This document shows, piece by piece, positions 10,076-19,525 of a DNA stretch of 22,860 nt (position 1 is the first letter of the stretch; every line of letters begins with the position of its first letter). The DNA comes from Chara braunii. Lineage: Eukaryota; Streptophyta; Charophyceae; Charales; Characeae. The notes beneath the pieces are model-generated. The model was given only the letters and a program-made list of their open reading frames with translations. It was not told where the DNA came from and ran no database searches. Both the position numbers and the translations under genes were made by a program. The stretch spans positions 943,899 to 966,758 of the forward strand of contig BFEA01000340.1 of the NCBI GenBank assembly GCA_003427395.1. The letters run 5' to 3'.

Positions 10076-10148
10076 TTCAGGCCCTGTGGTGCTGTGAGGT
10101 GGCCCAGAAATCTGGGCCACCCCGCAGTGCTGTGCAGTCCGGCCTGAA
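10076..10148. repeat. Nested inverted repeat
   Basis: Inner arms ggtggcccaga (10098-10108) and tctgggccacc (10111-10121) are perfect complements separated by two bases. Outer arms ttcaggcc (10076-10083) and ggcctgaa (10141-10148) are also perfect. The DNA between inner and outer arms is not well paired. Confidence 0.8.
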
Positions 10149-10167
10149 AGAAGATTTGGCACAGAGA

Positions 10168-10345
10168 GGCACACACACACACAGACAGGCATTAACACAG
10201 GGCAACCTGAAAACACACAGACCCAGGCACACACACTCACACACTCACACGCTTACACGCTCACATACTCGCACACACGCTCACATACTCACACACACGC
10301 TCACATACTCACACACTCCCACTCACACGCACACACACACACACT
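10168..10345 (+). repeat. CA-rich microsatellite
   Basis: Imperfect CA/CACT repeats (cacacactcacacactcaca and variants) lie directly before the zinc-finger/Josephin-like reading frame. The frame stays open through part of it as Thr-His repeats, probably by chance. Confidence 0.9.
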
Positions 10346-10351
10346 CGAGTC

Positions 10352-11161
10352 CGATGCCCGCAATCTGGCGATGATTTCTTCAGTGCTGCAGGCCTGCATG
10401 TGCACCAGGCACGAGGTGCAGCTACTTGTGCAGCGTTTGCACGACTAGCAACCGCTCTGACCGCAAGTGCGGCTGATCAGCTTCCGCTTCCCGCATCTGG
10501 TCTACCCAGTTCTTACCCCCCTGACCCGCCCCTCTCTCATCCACCTAGCCCTGATTGCTCCCCTGCCCCAAGTGACAATGACCCGTCTTCTGATTACCTT
10601 ATGGAGCCCCCGATTAAAGATTATCTCTCTCCAGAGCGCATACTAGAGCCATCTGATCAAGACGGCAATGAGTCTCCGCCACCTGTGCAATCTGCAGAAT
10701 TGAACAAAGCTTCCCCTGCCGTGAATGAATCTCCCGCACAACCTGCGGAATCGGACAATGGCATAGCGCTACAGTGAGGCCGCTGTGCATACTATGCCAT
10801 TAATGTATGTCTCCTTGCTTACAATTGTAACCATACTGTTTCTGATTTCGCAGACGTTGTCCGCTGGATAGAAGAAGAGCACCGTGTCGTCTGCCCAGAG
10901 GACAACAGTGCCGCAGCTGGTGTTGACATAGGAGTCCTGTCTATGGCATTTATGGGTAGGCGCCTACAATTCCAGCCTGCTCCACAAAACCACGTGCCGG
11001 GCATGGATCCGAATATTCGGGCATATATCTTACATCGTCCAGGTCATTTCAGTGCTCTTACCTTTGCGGATAATTCATGGACCCTATGGGGCAATGGCAG
11101 CAACATTTTGGCGGAAACGTTCCCTATCCACCTCCTAGATAGTGGACTGGTTTGTACTTGA
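10352..11161 (+). pseudogene. Zinc-finger plus Josephin-like cysteine protease, one in-frame TGA
   Basis: One frame runs from 10352 to the stop at 11159-11161, interrupted only by TGA at 10775-10777. N-terminal RCPQSGDDFFSAAGLHVHQ fits C2H2 spacing (C-x2-[C]-x12-H), but the second Cys is Ser. A Cys-Ala-Ala segment and a Pro/Ser/Asp-rich linker follow. After the TGA comes GRCAYYAINVCLLAYN, resembling the Josephin nucleophile helix (CAxHAxN), then FADVVRWIEEEHR, then AYILHRPGHFSALTF and DNSWTLWGN. The His (11045-11047) is 87 residues after the Cys. A Trp follows it by 11 residues, as recalled for ataxin-3, and an Asn by 16. Josephins are deubiquitinases, but substrate and role here are unknown. 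It may be a protease carried by a mobile element, or a host gene. Whether the TGA means decay or an unseen intron is unresolved. Confidence 0.5.
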
Positions 11162-11273
11162 ACAGCATGATCAACGCGCCCCGTGGGGGTCAGAGATCTA
11201 CTGACGCCATGCTGGTAACCGTGCGGAACGACGTTGTCGCTCCCAGTAGACACTAGCCAGGAGTAGTACATCG

Positions 11274-11690
11274 CGAGTCCGATGTCCACAATGTGGCGAT
11301 GATTTTTAGAGTGCTGCCCTGGCCTGTGTGTGCACCAGACACGAGGTGTAGCCACCTGCGCAGCATTTGCACAACTAGCAGCCACTCTGAGCACAGGCGC
11401 GGCTGATCCCCCGCCCACTTCTCATCCACTTAGCCCCGATTGCTTCCCCACTCCGCCCACTTCTCATCCACTTAGCCCCGATTGCTTCCCCACTCCAACT
11501 GACAATGATCCACCTTCTGGTCATCTGACGGAGCCCCCGACTGGAGATGCTCTCTCTCCGGACTGAATGCTAGAGCCAATGGAGGTAATGCAGTCAAAGG
11601 AACTGTCAAGACCGTAATGAACCTCCCCCTACCGTGCAATCTGCATAATTAAATGAGCCTCCCCCTGCCCTGCGAATGTGCAGAATCAAG
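11274..11690 (+). pseudogene. Second copy of the zinc-finger and linker part, decayed
   Basis: This is homologous to 10346-10770 at an offset of about 928 bp, starting at the shared cgagtccgatg. It retains RCPQCGDDF with both finger cysteines, then hits TAG at 11307-11309. The HQTRGVATCAAFAQLAATL segment and Pro-rich linker follow in a shifted frame. A perfect 42-bp tandem duplication lies at 11411-11494. The Josephin nucleophile segment is not found after it. Confidence 0.75.
11411..11494 (+). repeat. Perfect 42-bp tandem duplication
   Basis: Two adjacent identical 42-bp units (11411-11452 and 11453-11494) add 14 in-frame residues (PPTSHPLSPDCFPT) to the linker of the decayed copy. The upstream copy has no such duplication. 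Confidence 0.93.
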
Positions 11691-11789
11691 CTACTACTGT
11701 TTTACAACTTTTACTTAGTATTCTTTTTGTCAAAATTTGCGAACTTAGTCTGACTTCTTACCACTTTTATTTGTTTGTTATTTTCATTT

Positions 11790-12350
11790 GTTAATGTTCA
11801 GAATGTTCAATTTAGAGCACCTGAGAACAAACGAAGAAGAGAGTCAAAGTGTCAGGTAGGAGAACGCGTCTGGGTTAAGTCTTCGCAGTTCAGTCAGGAG
11901 GTAGACATCTCACACAAACTGATGCCACAGTATTTTGGGCCCTGGGCCCTGGGAACTCCTTGACATCATGGGTTCAGAGTCTTCAGACCCAGATGTGCCG
12001 TCGTATGCGATTCGCGTCCCACCTGACCTACACACTTAACCCTTTCGTTCATGCCTCCAACCTACCACCTTTTTCACAAACTAACGAGTTACGAGTTTCC
12101 TTAGATCGACGCGGCCCCCGACCATGGATGGATACGTCGACGTCGACCAAATTGTGGAGCATAAAGTAATGCCTGTACACCTAAGACAGTTGGCAGAGGG
12201 AGTCTGCTGAAACCCTAGATGGAGTTCCGGGTAGGATTCAGGCGTCATACGTATCTTGAAGAAGATTGGTGGTCTACAAGGTAGGAGCTGATCAGAACAG
12301 CACCTGAAATCGTATCTTATTATATGAGAGAATGATTAAAGGGAAGCAGC
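11790..12350 (+). pseudogene. Chromovirus integrase C-terminus and chromodomain fragment
   Basis: This matches the C-terminal end of the minus-strand chromovirus of this window in layout but not closely in sequence. CQVGERVWVKSSQFSQEVDI and SHKLMPQYFGPW correspond to AGDLVWVTSEEF and SRKLLPKWFGPW. Then come SYAIRVPPDLHT, LNPFVHASNL (corresponding to HPVFHASKL), MDGYVDVDQIVEHKV, and a final EEDWWSTR, stop, ELIRTAPEIVSYYM resembling a chromodomain end. At least three frame changes and several stops are present. It lies between the two halves of the duplicated Josephin-like unit, suggesting insertion or recombination there. No LTR was found around it. Confidence 0.78.
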
Positions 12351-12449
12351 AAGTGGTTTGAGGGCTTACTCACAGGACTTTCGAAGCAGAGGGGGAGGGA
12401 GTGCACGGCATGAGGCCCTCTGCCTAGTACCACACCTTCCATGAACATG

Positions 12450-12650
12450 GAAGTCCTGTCTATGGCATTTATGGGACGATGACCGCAACTCCAGCCCGCC
12501 CCACAGAATAACATGCCAGACACGGACCCAAATATTTGTGCATACATCCTGCATCGTCCAGGTTATTTCAGTGCTGTAACTGCTGTTACCTTTGCGGGTT
12601 AACTCATGGACCCTATGGGACAATGGCAGTAGGGTACACATGGTGGGAAA
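12450..12650 (+). pseudogene. Second copy of the Josephin-like His region, decayed
   Basis: This is homologous to 10933-11105, beginning at the shared gtcctgtctatggcatttat. It reads AYILHRPGYFSA, so the presumed catalytic His is Tyr (cat to tat). A 9-bp duplication follows and then a stop. Together with 11274-11690 it forms the second copy of the unit, split by the chromovirus fragment. Confidence 0.72.
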
Positions 12651-14990
12651 TATTAACTCTTTCTATTTCTGAGTGGCAGAATCGCACTTGTTCTGGCTGG
12701 TCAATCAGCAAAGTATGTGGATGTGCACTTGCAAGCTCTTCATCCCGCCCGGCTGAACCTCCTCCGTCCCCCAGTGCACGCCCAGGCAGTGCCCCTTTAC
12801 TGTGTAGATCGGACAGATTATACCATGGATAGTGAAGGGACATCTCCAATGGATGGTGGCTGTGCCATGCCATTTTGTCTCCATACAGATATGTTACGGT
12901 CAGCATGCACACTCAACCCCCCGTCTTATTACTTGCCCAATATGACGTTGTGGTCTTGATGTGCCATGCTCAGCGAGATGCGAACGTCAGCCTGCTTTCC
13001 TGCTGGCATGTCAACAACGTTGTCAATGTTTCGAGGGAATCTGTCATCTAATGCGTGGACTAACTGCCCTAATTCCATCACCGGCCACATCCTCTCGTAG
13101 CATGTCCCGCATGCAGAGCTGGGCGTACACCTGCCGTAATCGGATCTCCTTCATCCTTGCCAGATGAACAACGTATGCAGCAGCCTGAGGTGGAAAATAG
13201 ACTATCACATGAACCCCTACAGTGCGGTGTACTGAAAGGTTATCATCGCCAGGGCAAACTGTTATAAACCACATCTTGCAATGTCTAACACGCTTACTTT
13301 GGATCAGCTCTCGTCGTCGCCTGCCCATAGATAGGGAACCATGACTGCAGCAACACAAGAAGCTTGCTCAATGCCGCTCTGTGATGGACCACCTGAGATT
13401 CGGCTAGCATGTGATTCGCATGCTTCGTGTCGGGAGGATTATGAAGGCACAGCCCATGCAAGTTCTTGTTTTCATAAATTCATACATATGATGACAGTCA
13501 ACAGTGCACTCATGTAGGGCACCCTGACATGTCATGTCCGATGCATAGACAGGGGCTGGAACGGCAATTACACCTCTACAAGTTCAGGCGGCGTGCCTCT
13601 GCGTTCCTAGCATGTAGGAGTCACGTAGCCTGTGACATCTGTCTACGCCGTGCCATTCGATGCAGCGATTGTGACTGGGAGAATTGAAAGTAGTGCTTCC
13701 ACAGTCTACACCTGAACCTGTCCTGTCCAGTCTGTAGGGGTGGCCACTTACCATAGGCAACGGCAGCTCCTCAACTCAAAATATCGTGCAACCCAAACAC
13801 TGAGTGGCCTCTTGTGCCATTCTGGAGTAGTCCGCTGCAGCGGTGAGTATTGAGAACCCTGTGAAGTTCATCTTCCCTCTGTTCTGTTCTTTGCCCTTCC
13901 ACTTCCCTCCTTTACCCCTTCTCCCTCCCCCGCCGCTCGCTTCCAATAGAACTCCACCCCCTACCCCTTTCCTTCTTCCCTTCTCTTGTGTACTGCTAGT
14001 AAAAGCATACAAATGAGCATCACTAAGAGAACAGACAACATATAAGCTGAAGACATGGAGAAAATTGAACAGGATTACACCTCCCCCATTACTCTGCCTC
14101 CGGCACACGGGGATGAGGGCAGCTGGCACTCAACCACAACGAGCATGACCAGCCTTGTACATGAGAGGCACAGTAATAGGGAGCTGCGAGAACAAATAAA
14201 GGCGTAGTAGCGTACCCAAAAGAAAGCCAAAGTAAAGATAGTGAAGAGACGTAAAGCTGTTTCATTGTTGGATTGGCTCATCTCAGGAGTGCTTCATTGT
14301 CTGCAATAGAGGTAAAGCTGCTTCGATTTTGGATCTCATCTGGGTGAAGCAGGGGCTGTTGTGGTGAAAATCTAGAACACACGGACAGCGCACACAACAC
14401 ACAACACACTTGTTGTTGTTGTTGTTGTTTTTGTAGAGCTGTGTATAGCAAACATGACAACAGACACATATGTTGCATACTTGTGAAACACAGTCATAAG
14501 TATGGCGCAGATTCCCAGAACCGACCAGATAATACAGAGTTGATACAAATACAGCGGAAGGGCATGTTACCTTTGGATTGACTCAGACCTGACTCGGACT
14601 GCAATCAAACAACTCTCATACATTCATCGGGTGTGAATGCCCTGGCCTTGAGAAGAGACGAAAGGCCAGGGACTGAAATCATACACGGACGAAGGGGGGA
14701 GAGGAGAGAGACGAAGGAGGAGGAGAGGGGAGATGATGTCAACTCGATGTTTCCAAAGATAGTAACTTGAACTGTCAGAAGTGATGAGAATCGGAAATGT
14801 CGTGAATACCAAGTCTCACAATCTCCTAGATGTCGATCTCACAATGTCAAGTACATCTCCGAAGGAGAGATGGAAATCAGATCCCGAAATAGTCCTCAAC
14901 TCGTACTCTCAATGTCGCTGTCTCAGATGTCATCAGAAATCGTAACCATCTCCATTACTGTAGTAGTAAGTCAAGTAGACTTAGACCGAG
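12650..14990. other. Long stretch with no recognised gene
   Basis: Moderately complex sequence without family motifs I recognise. The longest minus-strand frames (12613-12912, 13044-13358, 13776-14129) show no known domain, and the last contains low-complexity Gly/Arg. A (TTG)n tract lies at about 14408-14430. A GA-rich stretch at 14690-14735 precedes the microsatellite at 15000. Confidence 0.5.
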
Positions 14991-14997
14991 AGGGTAG

Positions 14998-14998
14998 G

Positions 14999-15058
<60 letters not shown>
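14998..15058 (+). repeat. (GA)n microsatellite
   Basis: About 29 GA units. On the minus strand this lies downstream of the chromovirus 3' LTR, or at its undetermined 3' end. Confidence 0.97.
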
Positions 15059-15059
<1 letters not shown>

Positions 15060-15286
15060 GAGGCAGATGGAACAGGGGGAGAGGAGGCAGAGCCTTCCTC
15101 CCGGTACCTGCTGGTAGCTATGGTGCGGCTGGGCCGCTGCGCTGTTCCTCTTGCCGCTGCGCCCGCTGTCTCCTGGCGCTCTCGCTGCTGCAGCGCTGCG
15201 CTAATCTGCTTAACGCTTGGCTGCTCCGCTAATCCTCCAGACTAACTCGTACATACTAACCTTTTTCACTGAGGCTGGTACCCAGC

Positions 15287-15294
15287 CTTTTGTA
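15287..15294 (-). promoter_or_regulatory. TATA-like element in the LTR
   Basis: The minus strand reads TACAAAAG, about 290 bp after the LTR start. It is the best TATA-like match in the U3-like region, but not a consensus TATA box. Confidence 0.3.
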
Positions 15295-15332
15295 GTGCTG
15301 GGCCGGCCTCTTGCCTACCGGTACCTACTGGC

Positions 15333-15374
15333 CTGGACCGTTGATCTAGATCAACGGTCCAGTTTCGAAACTGG
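15333..15374. repeat. Two overlapping perfect palindromes in the LTR
   Basis: 15333-15362 is a perfect 30-bp palindrome with ctggaccgttgatct as its half. 15359-15374 is a perfect 16-bp palindrome, ccagtttcgaaactgg. They overlap by four bases. Confidence 0.95.
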
Positions 15375-15586
15375 TTTGGCGCCTAAACTACGACAGCCTA
15401 TGAACCGCTGCCGGTAGGTCCCAAGCTGGACCGGTACCGGCCTTGTGGCCGTTCGGCCTGGGCCTGCCTGAACTGCCGTGGTCCAGGCCCTTTTTAGCCT
15501 CATCTGAACCGGTGTCCCCTAGGCTAACCCTGCCTGTCTTGGAACCGGGCCCTAACTGGGGTCCGACCGGCTCAGTATGCCACACA

Positions 15587-15599
15587 CTCCCCCCCTTGG
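15587..15599 (-). other. Polypurine tract
   Basis: The minus strand reads CCAAGGGGGGGAG immediately before the LTR start TGTGTGG. This is the expected plus-strand primer site of an LTR retrotransposon and fixes the 3' LTR border. Confidence 0.85.
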
Positions 15600-15608
15600 A
15601 GGACCGAG

Positions 15609-18600
15609 CTAACTGCGAGGGCGAAGCTGTCTGTCCGATGTCCGTACAGGGCGGGCAGGTTGGGCAGCTTCCTTAGCAAGTCGCTGTTTTTCATAATGCG
15701 CGAAGATGAGGGGTGCTGATGCCTTCAGATCAGCTCTTGAGATCCAGCGTGTGTCATTCGGATCGCATTGCTTGAATGTAACGTTGTACTGCATTGGCTT
15801 GTTGCCATGCTTGAGATGCGTGAGAACCCGGTCGACCTCCTGATGGCCGTCCATTGAAGGAGGGTCCTGTGACCGTCTGCCCGGGAAGTCCGTTGCGGAG
15901 GCTGGAGTGTAAACCGCCAGCTTTGAAGCGTGAAAGACCGGGTGTACTGTCAAATGCGGGGGAATCTCAATGATGAATGATGGACCCGCGGGGTCGTCGC
16001 CAGCTGCTGAAGTGACCATCCATGGTCCAAACCACTTCGGGAGGAGCTTGCGCGAGACGTCCTGCTCGAGCGCGAATTCCTCGGAGGTGACCCAAACTAG
16101 GTCGCCGGCGCGAATTGGACATGGGATGCGACGCCGATTCGCTTGCTGCTGCATACGGACCTGAGCCTTTTGCATGTTAGCGCGGGCTTTGGCCAGCAGT
16201 TCCCTGTACTTCCGTGTAGAAGCGGGGGAGCAAGCGGCGTCGATATCGGCAGCCCGTGGAAGCAAAATGTCTTCGAAGATACGTCCTTTCCGTCCACCGT
16301 GGTGCAACTCGAATGGAGTCACAACCCAGTCCTTCTGACCCGGGCGGATGAGCGTGCGGAGCATCATCTGCGCAGTCTGGTGGGCACGTTCTGTCTGCCC
16401 ATCCGTTTGAGGATGCCGTGCGGAGCTCGGTTTCATGCTGGTGTCGGATTCCACCATGAGTGCCGTCCAAAAGGCCGACATGAAACGAGTGTCGCGGTCG
16501 CTGACGATGTCTTCCGGAACGCCGTGGCTGCAAAACCAGCCGGTATGCAAAAGTCGTGCGAGCTCGGGAGCCGTCGCATGATACTTGCATGGAAGAAATC
16601 GAGCGTACTTGCTCAAACGGTCAACGACCGTGAGAATACCATCATGACCAAGGCGATCGCGAGGGAAAGGACCGGTCACATCCATTGCAATGGAGAGACC
16701 TGGTGCCCGAGGTATCGACAATGGTTTCAGTTCGCCGTAAGGGAGCTGATGGCGCCCTTTATTCCGGTGGCAAACTGCACATGACTGAATGTACCGGTTG
16801 ACGTCGTTGATGATGTCCGGCCAGTGAAAACGCTGGCGGAGTCGTGCTAGTGTGCGTGCGACGCCAAGGTGTCCTGCCANCCGCGAATCATGGTATTCGC
16901 CAAGGAGGCGAGTGCGCAAGATGCGGTCTTGGGGAACACACAACAAGTCCTTGCCTCGCNTATGGAGGAGCAAGTAGCCGTCGGTGATGCGATAGTTGCT
17001 TGCCGGCGGTTGGTCCGATGATAAGTCCGCGTAGAGTGTGGAGAATCCCGGATCCGACTTGTAGCCGTTTANGAAATGTTGTTGGAGGTCCTCGTCGAGG
17101 CCGAACGTGGAGTGTACCATGGCGCAAAGATCGGGTCTTCGCGAGAGAGCATCCGCCGCCTTGTTCGAGGAGCCCGGAATGTGCTTGGAGGTGAAGTCGA
17201 ACTGGTCAATGAAGTACATCCACCGACCGATCGTACTGCTCACCGTGTCTTGCGTCTAGACAAAAGCTAGGAGTTCCTTCTTCCTCGCATCATCAAGAGT
17301 GTTGATGGGCGGCACCTTTTGGCTGAAATACTCAACCGGATGCCAGTCTGTGTCGTCATGCTGTTCCAAAACCACGCCAATGCCGTAACCGGAAGCGTCC
17401 GTAGTCACTTTGGTAGGCAACGTCGGGTCGTAGATGCTTAGGACAGGAGCTTGAAGCAAAGCCGTCTTTAGCGTGTGAAACGCATGCCGGGCCTCGTCGC
17501 TGAACTCGAAAGGCACCAAGGGGGACTGAAGTCGTGACAATGGTGCAGCGATGCGTTGAAATCCTTTGACGAAGCGCATGTAGTACGATGCCAAGCCGAG
17601 AAAGGAGCGGACGTCGGTAGTACACTTGAGGTCCGGCCAATCTTGAATAGCTTGTAACTTGTCCGCGAGCGGACGAATGCCTTGCGGCGTGACGTAATGG
17701 CCCAAGTACTCCAGCTCTTGNTGGGCAAACTCGCACTTGTCGCGGTTTGCCTTGTACTTGGCGATACGAAGCCGCTCCAATACGGCGCGAAGGTGCTCGA
17801 GATGCTCGTCCAGCGACCGACTATAAACCAAGATGTCATCAAGGTAAATGAGAACGGAGCGGTCGAGCAAGTCGCGGAATTCCGTCGTCATAGCCGCTTG
17901 GAAAGTAGCCGGGGCATTGGTGAGACCGAAAGGCATGACGATCCACTCAAAGTGCCCATACCGCGTCTTGAATGCGGTCTTGTACCGATCTCTTGGCTGA
18001 ATCTCGATCTGGTGATAGCCGGACTTGAGGTCTAGCTTGGAGAAGTACTTGGCGCCGCCGAGTCGCTCGAGAAGATCATCGATCCGAGGGAGAGGGCCAG
18101 CGTTCTTGATCGTTTGTGCGTTGAGTTTACGATAGTCCATGCACAACCGAAGGTCCTTGTTCTTCTTCCGGATGAAGAGAACGGGAGCACCGTATGGCGA
18201 GCAGCTAGGGAAAATCCAGCCCTTGGCCAAGAGGTCGTCTAGTTGTGCTCGAAGCACTTGAAGTTCCTCTTCGCTCATGCGGTAGATACATCCGCGCGGA
18301 GGTACGGCGCCGTCCTCGAGAGTGATCCCGTGACGTATGGGCCGATCCGGTATGACTCCGGCGGGAGCTTGAAAGACATCCCCATAGCTGTCCAACAGCT
18401 CAATGATGCGTGGGTCCGACGTATCCGTCTTGGGCTGATCACCGGGTGGGAGGGCGTGAAGAAAACATATGCCCATCTCCTCGATGGCGTTTCGCCGGAT
18501 GGATTGGCGAATGCTCGCCGTGGATACCACGTGACAACCAATCGAAGGATGAGGAAGCGGCACCGTACACGGGACTAGTTCGCCATGCCGATCACGAACG

Positions 18601-19487
18601 TGAACGGTGCGGCGATGGAAGTTCACCGGATGGTCTTCGCTTTGCAGCCACGACATGCCTAGGATCATATCGAACTTGGTGTCCAATATGTCGAAGGACA
18701 CGACCTCGCTTGCTAGCGGGGCGAAGTACACGGGCACCGAGTCAACGCATCGGTCGATTGACTTTTGCGTGTGACCATCGGCCAACGTGACGTGCGTAGG
18801 CTGACTTTTCCTTCGAACGCGCGGGCCTAGCCCGGTGCGTGCCATGAAGTCTTGGCCGATGTAGTTGCGAGTCGCTCCACAATCGATCAAGGCATTGCAG
18901 GTCGCCTTTCCGATCTGAATGCGGATGTAGAGGAGCGGTGTGTCGGTGTCGACGTACCGTTGCGTTGCGTACTCGCGGTCGATCTTCGCAAGGAAATTGC
19001 AAAGGTCAACAACGGCTACTCCGCCGTCCGTCGACGGAGGTGGTACTGCAGCGTGCAAGTATTCGCGTAGATGTGCCATTAAGGCATTGCAATGCGGAGT
19101 TGGCAAAGAACCGGTGGAGGGCAGAGGCAACCATTGGAAGTCCTCAACCGTCAACGGGTCGAGATCCTCAAGTCTCGCCCAAGTTGACGGATCCTCCGAT
19201 AAGATGGCTGGCGAAGCCACCGGTTCATTGTCCGACGGCGGAACTGCCACGCATATGCTTGAATCTTGCACGTGGAGAGGCTGGTTCAACGGTGGGACCA
19301 GCTCGACAGCATAGTTCTCGTACTCAACGCGAGAACTTGCGACTGCCGCGGTGTCCCCGGATGTGAGAGAGGCTGCTAGCAAGGCAGCCGACTCCGGCGG
19401 ACTGTGAAGTGTTGTCGCTGCACTTCCCGCGGTGCTCAGTTTCCCGAGCCAGGACGCTTGACGTTTTCTTTGTCCTTGTCGAGGCAT
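15609..19487 (-). pseudogene. pol: Chromovirus pol: protease, RT, RNase H, integrase, chromodomain
   Basis: One frame, broken by TAG at 17256-17258. The protease carries [12 protein letters not shown], with Asp-Cys-Gly (18876-18884) where Asp-Ser/Thr-Gly is usual. RT carries [26 protein letters not shown] and YLDDILVYS (YLDD at 17835-17846). RNase H starts with TTDASGYGIG (17388-17402) and keeps ELLAFV, then the stop, then TQDTVSSTIGRW. The stretch with the usual TDH/TDN catalytic Asp is absent. Integrase has GHLGVARTL with CAVC, MDVTGPFPRD, SDRDTRF and DGQTERAHQ. DWV runs straight into VTPFEL, so about 20 residues seem missing. HPVFHASKL and a chromodomain-like tail end the protein. Single Ns leave a few residues unknown. 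The enzyme set replicates and integrates the element; this copy looks inactive. Confidence 0.9.
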
Positions 19488-19525
19488 GCACTGGTGATGT
19501 GCTTGGTGCTATTGCACCACAAACA
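19488..19525 (-). other. Nucleocapsid zinc knuckle, out of frame
   Basis: [14 protein letters not shown] fits C-x2-C-x4-H-x4-C exactly. It lies in a frame different from both the gag frame before it and the pol frame after it. Gag instead reads through the same bases to TAG at 19509-19511. Confidence 0.9.

Larger units (their letters stand above)
15250..15586 (-). repeat. 3' LTR of the chromovirus (left limit uncertain)
   Basis: On the minus strand it starts TGTGTGGCATACTGAG at 15586, directly after the polypurine tract. The first 108 bp (15479-15586) match 21777-21884. Sequence beyond that has no second copy, but it includes two perfect palindromes and a TATA-like TACAAAAG at 15287-15294, which would suit a U3 promoter. 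The LTR may extend further left, towards the GA microsatellite. Confidence 0.7.

Noticed and set aside
10806-10853. 48-bp candidate intron, gtatgt to tttcgcag, in the Josephin-like gene
   Set aside because: Its removal would delete the NVCLLAYNCNHTVSDF stretch, which fits the Josephin pattern in the continuous frame.
13745-13755. Minus-strand donor-like gtaagt near 13750
   Set aside because: The upstream frame has a stop shortly before it and no conserved exon.
14860-15240. Frame crossing the GA microsatellite with Arg-Glu repeats
   Set aside because: Simple-repeat translation with no domain; it lies in LTR-flanking DNA.
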